Assembly (NCBI GenBank): GCA_025716855.1
Contig: JAIXMQ010000007.1
Coordinates: 1-64,000, forward strand
DNA from: Pilaira anomala
Taxonomy: Eukaryota; Mucoromycota; Mucoromycetes; Mucorales; Mucoraceae
Direction: 5' to 3'
DNA: 64,000 nucleotides
Shown here: piece by piece, positions 55,955 to 64,000 of the stretch
Position numbering within the stretch: position 1 is the first letter of the stretch
Layout: the number at the start of each line of letters is the position of its first letter
Notes under the pieces: generated by a model
The model's input: only the letters and a program-made list of their open reading frames with translations
Told to the model about the DNA's origin: nothing
Database searches by the model: none
Program-made: the position numbers and the translations under genes

Positions 55955-56509
55955 TTGACAACTAACTATTATATGCCAGGATGCTACTACTCTCAGAAAA
56001 CAAAAAACCTATTAATTCAATTTGAAGAAATACTAGAAAATATTCATTTAAGCAATGAAAAATTAGTATCGATTCAACAAACAAGATACATCGAGGCTTT
56101 TATTATGTTGATTTATTTCACTTATATGAATGAGCTAGTAATAGTCAATGGACCACTTGAATCAGCAACAAAAAGATCCAACGAAGAAAATAAATATTGG
56201 AATTATACTCTCATTTGAAAAGAAATTACTGGAGTCTAGTATAGGCGCCAAAGATGATTTGAAAAGATTGTATATAAAAGCGGTTGGTTAGGGATGTATG
56301 ATAAATATAGCAAGTTAAGGATTGAAATGCAAGGTGAAAGATTGTTGTCGGTTATACAGAAACAGTACAAGCTGAAATTTCCAATCAAATCTTGCGTCCT
56401 GTTAGCTCAGTTACATGAAGATTATGTGCAACTCGCCTTAAAACAAATGGCCACTGAAGATGAAATACAGGAAGCTATTACTTTAGAAGACGAAATCATT
56501 TCCACTCAG

Positions 56510-56541
<32 letters not shown>

Positions 56542-57060
56542 TTGTTGTGTAATAGTATGTGAAATAATCTGGCTAAAAAATACTAGTGTAATTCAAGTGT
56601 GTCGAGATCATAATGAAAATGGTGAATACCTATTTTGCAGGGAAACATTAACGCTTTACAACACACTTTAGAGAATTCATATTTGAAAAGGTAGTTTTTA
56701 AATAACTATTGTTATATATTGTTGAAAATAATAACTCTATGTATTCTCTTTTATTATATAGATATTGAAAAAAAAAACAACGTCCTACAACCCGATGATA
56801 AACAAACAATAAAGTTAGGCAGGACATGTAATTGTGTAGTGTCTTTGTCAGTTAGAGATATCATAAATATTTCATTTAAACCGTTTCTACGAGATATAGC
56901 CTCTGTTGTATCAACATTATTGGTAAACAAGGAGCTTTTTGGACTGTATAATAACATAGAATATGTAATTAATGTGATGTATTTCACCGAAAACAGACAA
57001 CTTCAACCTATCTTTGCGAGTTTACTGGAAGAAGAGATGTTCTTTTATAAGCCCCCTTAA
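55955..57060 (+). pseudogene. Frameshifted pseudogene, family uncertain
   Basis: Coding-like segments in successive frames: 55974-56216 (LLIQFEEILENIHLSNEKLV), a frame change near 56175 leading to KKINIGIILSFEKKLLESSI, another near 56285 leading to YDKYSKLRIEMQGERLLSVI and FPIKSCVLLAQLHEDYVQLA. An in-frame (TA)n microsatellite (56506-56538) then interrupts EDEIISTQ. The last part (56761-57060) reads GRTCNCVVSLSVRDIINISF and DIASVVSTLLVNKELFGLYN and stops. The overall pattern reminds me of Hsp70/actin-like ATPase relatives expanded in Mucoromycota, but no nucleotide-binding motif is visible. Confidence 0.55.
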
Positions 57061-58174
57061 TAAAGTAGCCTTTTTTTTTTTCTTTTCTTTTTTTTTTTAC
57101 ATAGAAAAAAGTTTCATGTTTGATCAAGTTTGTATGTTTTGAAAATTATATAAGTGTTTTAAAGTTAAATTTTCAATGATTTGAAGAAATTTTTATTTTT
57201 TTAGGTCAAGGTCAAGTAAATGTGTTTTAAAACATGAAAAAAGGCTCAGGTATTTATATAAAGTTTTTAGTCCCGTGATGTCGAAATTAAAGTTTCCGAT
57301 CCTATTGGTTAGCAGCTCTTTCAATTGGATTACCTCTTCTGAATCAACTTTATGGGTTAAATACAAAATATTTCAAATAATCAAAAATTAAGAGCACTAT
57401 TTTGTTTTTGTTGGTTTGTTTCTATTTTTACCTGGCAAGTAAAGGGTGAGTCTGTATATACATATATATACATATATATATACTCTCATGAATTGATAAA
57501 GAACAGTCTTCATTATCTGAGTCAATAGTTATCAAAAGAAGATACCTTACTCTGTTAACAAGCAAGCCTAACTTAATAAAAAAAGGTTTTATGTAGTAAC
57601 TAGTTACCAGTTGTAATCATACCCACTATGTATCATGTACTCATTTTAGTAATTGTGAAGCAGCATGTGAATATGCTTCTACTTTTCGTCGAATTTCCCA
57701 AAAAGTAAAAATAATAAAAATTCACATATTTAGCTTGCTTCATTAGCTGATAAGGCGATGTTTTTTGTAAAAATGCAAGTTTTTTTTTGTCACTTGTAGT
57801 GATGTTTGGTGTTAAGAAAGAGACACAGATTTATGCATATTTTAAATCCCAACAAATTTCGGGCGCCTCACGTGATCGCAAACAGGTTTATTTTAGCACC
57901 TTTTTTTTTACTATTTCTTTCTCCCTTTTTTTTTTTTTTTTCCTTTTCTTCTTCAATAAAGCATACATATTCTTTAAAACTACCTCTTTGATGACATACG
58001 AGATATTGTATCAAAAAATGAACAACTTTGAGATGTGCATAATAAATAATATCAGTGGTAAGACATAACTATAACGTTATTACGGGAAGAAATAGATAAC
58101 TGTCTAATATTATATTCCCACGTGTTCTTAAGAATGATTCTATATTTATTTTACTACAAGTCCTTGCATATAAA
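57061..58174. other. Intergenic with dispersed repeat
   Basis: No gene. 57150-57375 is dispersed repeat B (see next). A short plus-strand frame at 57787-58068 contains poly-Phe and was rejected. Confidence 0.5.
57150..57375 (+). repeat. Dispersed repeat B, copy 2
   Basis: Contains the shared core TTTTTTTAGGTCAAGGTCAAGTAAAT and TATTGGTTAGCAG...CTTCTGAATCAACTTT. Related copies: 61125-61280 (same strand) and 41920-42125 (inverted). Confidence 0.85.
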
Positions 58175-58811
58175 ATGGCTATTTCTTCCTTGGTTGGTCT
58201 AATACAACGGTTGTTGCAATGGGGGGAATGTCTGATTCAAGATGACTCTATTTTACATGTAAGAGATCTTTGTCTGTTTGATACTGTTTGGTGTGTGAGA
58301 TATTAGTATAGTTTATACGTATAGTTTAATTGAAAGATTCAGTACTGGTTATCGAAAACAGCTTTTGACCACGAATAACCGATTCCATTATTTGCTGACT
58401 TGCTTCTTAACTGACTCGCAGTACAATATGGGCACCGTAGTCGGGATAGTAGTGCCATTAGTAGAGATGTTCCATCCATCTGAGGCGGCTTCGTTTCGTT
58501 GGGAGGAGATAGCTGGGAAATGGTTTTTTAATTTTACAAAGGTATTTATTATCTTTCTTGCCCATCATGATGTATTCGCCAAACATTTCTTTTGTTGACT
58601 GTGATGGTTACTATCTGATATGTAATCGCTTTCTTTTTAATCTGGCAACATGATCTTGACTACTACTCTTATATATGCCTTGAAATAATCCTTGTCTTAA
58701 CAGAAACAAAAGAAAAAACAAAAGAACAAGAAAACAAGAAAACAAAAAATCAAGCAAAACTACTATCAGCTCTGGCTATTCCGGAAAGCATCTTTTACAC
58801 ATCTCTCTTGA
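58175..58811 (+). pseudogene. Coding remnant, unknown family
   Basis: ATG 58175 opens MAISSLVGLIQRLLQWGECL; after a frame break near 58300 a well-conserved-looking segment (58368-58541) reads NNRFHYLLTCFLTDSQYNMG, PLVEMFHPSEAASFRWEEIA. An in-phase intron (58542-58703) then leads to a Lys/Gln-rich last exon (KKKQKNKKTRKQKIKQN) and stop at 58811. No phase-compatible acceptor joins the first segment to the second, so it is broken or mis-modelled. No family recognised. Confidence 0.4.
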
Positions 58812-59081
58812 TTTACTCGCCTAACATAAAGTACTTGCAAACCTTTATACTTTTTAACTCCCAACTCGAGGCCTTCTTCATATCAAAATTACTTCTCAAT
58901 TCATATTTGGCTCTATTCTCACACAGACATAATTGGTGGTTTATCTTCTCTGAAGTACCTTTCAATCCTGGTCAAATATTTACTACAATTATCTGTTTTG
59001 CAAGCACTTGTATACATCAATTTAATTTCTCTACACTACATATCCATCTTGAATTAATTTAAGATCGCCGCTGCATACCTT

Positions 59082-59083
<2 letters not shown>

Positions 59084-59136
<53 letters not shown>
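59084..59136. repeat. Poly-A tract of about 53 nt
   Basis: Longest uninterrupted A run in the window, followed by CTAAACTAAACTAA. Could be the tail of an old retroposed sequence, but no target duplication was identified. Confidence 0.85.
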
Positions 59137-59142
<6 letters not shown>

Positions 59143-59223
59143 TAAACTAATTCAAAGTCTTTCACATATTAAAGTACATTAATAAATTCCTTACATTTAT
59201 CTCGTTGCTATGATAAAAAAAAT

Positions 59224-59535
59224 AGTTTTGCCAATTTAAAAGTATATGCATTTACCAATGAAATCTGTAACAACAGAATCCAGACTAATAACAACCATAT
59301 AAATAATTACAAGGTGCTCTTTAGTCAGGAATTATGTACGTTGTTATCCAATTGAGTAGATGCTATCCAGATTATATATGGTCAATTCGAAAGAGTAGAA
59401 CGTTTATATTCAAAAGCAGAGGAGGAATTGGGTATAGATTTATTTAAACCCATCAACAAGATGGTCCTTATTCAAACACAACTCATCAGGACATTCAAGA
59501 TGTAAAAAGATGATTATTATTTGGTTTAGAAGAGC
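59224..59535 (+). repeat. Dispersed repeat A, copy 2
   Basis: Matches 46578-46885 as described there, about 85% identical by eye. Confidence 0.88.
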
Positions 59536-59720
59536 TCTTTCAATTAAAGATGATAATTGTGAGCCATAAATTCCTATGGCTTAAGCTCGACCTTTTTTTT
59601 TTTAAACATGAAGGTTGTTTTATATAACGTATCCATTTTTTTTCTCGTTCAATCAGTATTTGTAGTGTGGCGGCTCATGTAAAACTATCAGAATAAGTAA
59701 AGCAGTTAAAGACGTTGTAG

Positions 59721-60104
59721 CTATAACATATCAGAACGCTCAAGAAATGGACCTTCAACAATATGATTATCTAGGCTATTATCCAACGAAGGAGGAAAAG
59801 TTGTCCGAAAAAAACCCCCGTTCTTTTTGACACTACCAGTAGCTTCACTTGCAAAGTGCGTGCTAGACATAGACAGGTCATTTCCTACGGAAGAATAGAT
59901 CATATTAATTTGATTTTTTAAAGAAGACATTTCCTCTTTCAAAGACATATTTCCTCTTTCGCGGCTTTTACTTCTTCTTTCAGATCATTGGTTGTCGCAC
60001 CAAGAATATCTAGCTTTCCTAAAATAATTTGCGATTCGTTCATAGTAGTTCTTTGAAGTAACATTGAGTTCAGGTAAAGTAATGTTGTTACTTTGACTGG
60101 CCAT
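59721..60104 (-). pseudogene. Coiled-coil pseudogene with two frame changes
   Basis: ATG 60104 starts ASQSNNITLPELNVTSK; a second frame continues MNESQIILGKLDILGATTND and LKEEVKAAKEEICL; a third reads SLKEEMSSLKNQINMIYSSV and KKNGGFFRTTFPPSLDN and stops at 59721. The continuous heptad-like character across three frames shows a single former coding sequence with two indels. Function unknown; similar N-terminal coiled-coil plus basic tail arrangements occur in transposon DNA-binding proteins. Confidence 0.5.
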
Positions 60105-60402
60105 TTGTAAATGTTGTAGTAAAAAAGAGTTAAAGAAAAAAAATTAACGGAATAATGTCAATTAAAGAATCACTTTTAAAAAGATACAAAAAAAAAAAAA
60201 AAGTTGGCTTTAACTAAGGGCAATATGTTGGTTCTTAGTAAAATGGTTACTTAGTATTTGAAATTGACAGAAAACGTAGATAAAAACTATTGCAAGTTTT
60301 GAGTTGACAATTTTATATTCAATTGCATATCAAACACATCGTAAATTGTGAAGAATAAAGAATTAAAAATTTAATGAGAAAACAATGATTATCCCAAGTG
60401 TA

Positions 60403-60620
60403 AAAAAAAAAAAACAAAAACTAAACCTTCGGAGGTCATGCCCAATAACCTCCTAGGGTCTTCGTTTAGGGTCCCAACTACACAAAGCCTGTACACAACT
60501 TTATGCATTGGGTCTCCACCCGGGCATATCTGATCGAACTCTACCCGTAACCAGGCTGGGCGGCACAAGTTAAAGGCGGAAGATCTCTCAAGCCATGCTT
60601 ACCATATACATGATTTTTTC
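60403..60620 (-). other. GC-rich island, possible SINE-like/pol III element
   Basis: About 200 bp visibly richer in GC than everything around it. On the minus strand it has an A-box-like TGGCTTGAGAG (about 60590), a B-box-like GAGTTCGATCA (about 60535) and ends in a T-run (60416-60402) that could terminate RNA polymerase III. It contains an inverted pair GGAGGT/ACCTCC at 60431-60452. It has no clear open reading frame and does not fit 5S rRNA or any tRNA I know. Confidence 0.35.
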
Positions 60621-61004
60621 GCCCTTATATACGCTCCAAAATTTTACTATGGACAAGTTGTGGGTTTCATGAACCTTATTTTTTTCGGGTTTTTTTATGT
60701 CTGAATTTCTCAATAAAAATGTTTCCAGCGTTTTGAGCGATGTTTATTTAGTACAAATTCAATGGCACAAAAGTACAAAAATTTGTAGAAAAGTGGATCG
60801 TAGCGAATAGAAAGCTCCACTTTCACGATATCTTCTTGGTGTAACTAAAATACAAACACCACTTCTTTGTCTGTGCCCGTGTAACCTAAATCGAAGAAGA
60901 AAAGACACTACTGCTACACCTAAAATATTTCTTTTATTAACGCGACCAAGTATCAAATCGCTTTATTGAGAACTATGAGAAACACTTTTTTATATCAAGT
61001 AGCA

Positions 61005-61280
61005 CTGTGTACAGTACCGACAAACCAAATTTTTTAGTATGATTAATAATTACAGATATTAAAATTGGATTCCGTTTTCGTAAATATATATATATTATAT
61101 ATATTCTTTCCTTGCTGTAATTTTTATTTTTTTAGGTCAAGGTCAAGTAAATTTGTTTTAAAGCCTCAGGTATTTACATATTATATATTAAAGTTTCAGA
61201 TAATCTTATTGGTTAGCAGTTCTCTCAATTAGATTAGTTGTCTCTTCTTCTGAATCAACTTTTTGGGTTAAAAAGACAGT
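61005..61280 (+). repeat. Joined copies of dispersed repeats C and B
   Basis: 61005-61115 matches repeat C (55670-55800) and 61125-61280 matches repeat B (57150-57375). Here the two lie side by side, while at 55-57 kb they are separated by about 1.35 kb holding two pseudogenes. Confidence 0.78.
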
Positions 61281-61803
61281 TCTCAGGATATATATTAACT
61301 TATCTATTTTGTTATCAAATAACATTCGATAAATTAAGGTGATCTAAATTTTTAAAGAGCAAGATACGGATAAGAAACATATATTATAGACTTACGTTTT
61401 CTGGCGTTTGTCTTTGTGATATGTTGATGATGGTAATAAATGCAAATTTTGCCTACAACATTGGATCCAGTGGTTAATAAGCCCTTCATTTCCACTTTCA
61501 ATCAGCTATTTAACTCTTTATCGCCATTTTTTCTTTAAAAAAAAAAATAGCAACTGAGTAAAATAAGTGCCAAATGTTGAAAAAGAAAAAAAGAATTACT
61601 AGAGAGGTTACATATTGGTTTAATTATAATTTCCTTTTTATGCGTTCAGAACTGAGCTCGAAAAGCCAGTTGCTGTCGCGTCCCGTTTTATTTACCAAAG
61701 TTTTTTATTTTTTATTTAGTTACAAGGTAAAAAAGATGTCAAAATAAAAAAAAGATATAGTATTTTTTAATTGGAAAATAAAACGGATCTCTTTACAATT
61801 TAT
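61281..61803. other. Intergenic, no gene seen
   Basis: 3' flank of the transporter gene; AT-rich, nothing recognised. Confidence 0.45.
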
Positions 61804-63417
61804 TTATTTATTTTCTTTTTTACCAAGCGTAAATAATAATACACAACTGATCACAATGAACGATCCACATCCTTTGGAAGACGAAAAGCCTAATAATATC
61901 ATATCATCAGAACCTCTCAAAAACTAACTTTTATCTTTACTTACATTGTGCTGAATCTTCATGACAATACCAGACATGACTAATAGCATAAACCAAAATA
62001 GCTCTCAAACCTTGTAAAATACCTGTAGCCACCTAATTTTTTTTTTTTTTAAAAAAAAAACATTAGTTACTAATAAAGCACATAAATCTAAATAAGACGT
62101 TACATTTCCAGTTCTTTCAATTAATTCATAATAACTCCACGAGTGTAACGCATTTGCAACTGTGACAACAAAGTAAATAAACAAGACCTGTGCTGTCGAC
62201 ACATTTTTATCTACTTGAATAATTTCATGAAATTGAGGTAAAGTATAAACCGCTAACCAAATCCAAGTAAAAATGGATGTATAAATCCCATCCAATAACA
62301 AACTCTGGCCGGTAACGGTTGTACTTTGCTTTTCGATAAAATGCTATCCGCATATACATAAATGCACGCTATATATATATATAATTTTTTAGAGTCTTTT
62401 TTTTTTTCAACACATGTAAAAGGCTTTTTTTTTTTTTACCTGAAATAAATGTTCCAACAAGTGTCATAATTGTTCCATTTAATAAAGTATAACTTTCTAA
62501 ATATAATAATAAGTAAAATACAAAAAAAGAAAAAAAAAAATTGAATAAGTTATGTACCTGTACTAGTGGTAGAGATTTCATCTGTAGGTGTAGCCCGCAT
62601 ACTATCTAATGAACTTACACCTAACCCAACACTCGTTCCAATAATTGCAATCCATTGTATTTTAGCTAACGCTCTTCCCATAAATAACCAAGTTAGAATC
62701 GCACACCATACCACCACACTACTATAAATCACTTGATACATCTAAAAAAAAAAATTTTTTTTTTTCACTATTTTCAGCTTTGTATACATATATTATTACC
62801 AAGATAACATATTTACCCCACTACCAATCACTGAGAACCCAATCGTTAATGCAAAACTAGAGATGATATCTAAAGCAGCCAACTTGATCACAGAAAAATG
62901 ATCAATCGGTCCATCTTCCTGTACCCAAACTTTATTCACATCTTCTTCGTTTGGTAAAGTAGAAGGAAAATAATCTACTACTGTATGATCACTTCGAATA
63001 GAGCACGATGACGATATAGCTGCTGTATTATTCGCCTAAAATTAGAAGGAGTTGCTTTTAATTTCATCATCGTCTAAAATAGAAGGAGTTATAGTATACC
63101 TCTTCCCCTTCAATTAGACTATAAGCTAAAGCATCATTTTGTCTTTTTCGTTTAAGTAAGACGGGTATAAATAATCCGACCATTAACATGCCAGTATAAT
63201 TTGATAACTGAGGCAAAAGACTCATAGAAGCTTTTATAAGATGTCATGAGTAAAATGTATCTGCAGTAGCCAATATTGAACAACATCACTTACTGGCTGC
63301 ACCTCTATAAAATAACCATTGTACACCTAGTGTAGTACATAATCCTGTGACTAAAAATCCGATTTGATGTAATATAATACTAATCGATAACCTAGTCGAT
63401 TTACTATCTGATACCAT
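61804..63417 (-). CDS. Drug/metabolite-transporter (SLC35-like) membrane protein
   Basis: Eight exons (63417-63294, 63230-63100, 63035-62817, 62741-62558, 62496-62440, 62368-62104, 62032-61945, 61889-61804), about 384 residues. Hydrophobic segments alternate with short loops, about ten in all: SISIILHQIGFLVTGLCTTL, NYTGMLMVGLFIPVLL, LDIISSFALTIGFSVIGSGM, VIYSSVVVWCAILTWLFMG, IQWIAIIGTSVGLGVSSL, TIMTLVGTFIS, LLLDGIYTSIFTWIWLAVYT, STAQVLFIYFVVTVANALHS, LQGLRAILVYAISH and FIVISCVLLFTLGKKENK. The GSG...YSSVVV...GRxLxxIQW pattern is that of EamA/SLC35 members such as SLC35F6 relatives. Substrate unknown, probably a Golgi or ER solute carrier. Exon 6 needs one inserted base, or the alternative acceptor at 62343, to keep frame. 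If real, the gene may be damaged. Confidence 0.72.
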
Positions 63418-63711
63418 ATTTTATCAAAAAAGTGAAAAGAAGAGGAAAAAGAGAAAGAGAAATAAAGGAAAATTAAATGAAAAAGTTGCCTACATATTTT
63501 AAAAAAATAATAACTGACTAACTACACGTGCATTCTTTTTTGTTTTGTTTATTTGTTTAAATGTATAGAGATAATCCTCTTCTTCTTTTAGGGCTATTCT
63601 ATTACCTGAAGTCAATTAGAAACTGTGTTTTTAAATAAAGATTTAATAAACCCGGGGAATGATTAACTTTCTCAAACAACACTTATCTCCCCTTTTATCT
63701 TAATATCTTTG

Positions 63712-63750
<39 letters not shown>

Positions 63751-64000
63751 TTCTCCCTTGCAACCGTTACTTTTTAATCAATTTGACACAGCACAAAATA
63801 CTCTCTCTCTCACTATAACCCCTTTCTTGTTGTCACTAGGTGATTAGACGGGATATAATAAATTAAATTGAAAACAGAGGGGAGAGAGAGAGAGAATATA
63901 TATATATCCCAAGGTTATTTCTCTAACTCCTGAAGCCTATTTTATTGTTATTATTATTATTCTTTGAAAACATAATTTAATAGACAACCGTTTATCCTCA
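63418..64000. other. Promoter and intergenic sequence
   Basis: No gene seen. A (TA)n tract lies at about 63714-63742 and CT/GA microsatellites near 63800 and 63880. Confidence 0.5.

Noticed and set aside
60403..60620. 5S rRNA or tRNA gene in the GC-rich island
   Set aside because: The sequence does not fold as a tRNA cloverleaf and does not follow the 5S rRNA consensus, so only a tentative SINE-like label is given.

Overview
This is a nuclear segment of a eukaryote, most likely an early-diverging fungus of the Mucoromycota (Mucorales type). The DNA is very AT-rich. Coding exons are separated by many small GT...AG introns of about 50-120 nt with TA-rich ends. Homopolymer A/T tracts occur everywhere, including inside introns. 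The conserved proteins are of fungal or opisthokont type. No bacterial operons, CRISPR arrays or phage genes are seen. Exon boundaries below were read by eye from GT/AG sites, reading phase and similarity to remembered protein families; none comes from transcript data.

Layout. 0.8-28 kb is a dense housekeeping block: a single-pass membrane protein, Bfr1, Naa50 acetyltransferase, mitochondrial Nfu1, prefoldin subunit 4, a glycogenin with an enormous C-terminal tail, peptidyl-tRNA hydrolase 2, branched-chain dehydrogenase E2, an NmrA-like protein, the TPR co-chaperone Sgt2, a NUDIX + CCCH + W2 fusion protein, homogentisate dioxygenase, and a Lin1/CD2BP2-like splicing protein without its GYF domain. 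28.5-33.4 kb is a transposon island: a 1.6-kb IS630/Tc1-mariner (DD34E) element with 30-bp perfect terminal repeats and one frameshift, two TA-flanked MITE-like foldbacks, an 88-bp duplication, and an intronless F-box-like gene. 34.1-38 kb holds tRNA-Arg(UCU), an unknown five-exon gene and the nucleolar GTPase Nog2.

38-48.4 kb is gene-poor and repeat-rich: several tandem-repeat arrays, a large imperfect inverted repeat, a CCHC zinc-knuckle retroelement remnant, a Helitron/Pif1 helicase remnant and a decayed TnpB/Fanzor-like gene. 48.5-54.3 kb is genic again: ATP synthase subunit f, an RTC4-domain protein divergent from an unknown protein, an FHA-Ser/Thr kinase of Chk2/Dun1 type in 14 exons, and tRNA-Phe(GAA). 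54.3-61.7 kb is another decayed zone with pseudogenes and dispersed repeats shared with the 41-47 kb zone. 61.8-63.4 kb carries an eight-exon drug/metabolite-transporter-type membrane protein.

How genes relate. The genes are independent transcription units, often head-to-head or tail-to-tail; HGD and Lin1 stop codons are 10 bp apart. Recurring themes are mitochondrial function (Nfu1, BCKDH E2, ATP synthase f, probably Pth2), amino-acid catabolism (E2, homogentisate dioxygenase) and mRNA/translation/proteostasis (Bfr1, prefoldin, Sgt2, NUDIX-CCCH-W2, Lin1, Nog2). The two most unusual items are the NUDIX-CCCH-W2 fusion, with a defective-looking NUDIX box, and the predicted 2,546-residue glycogenin.
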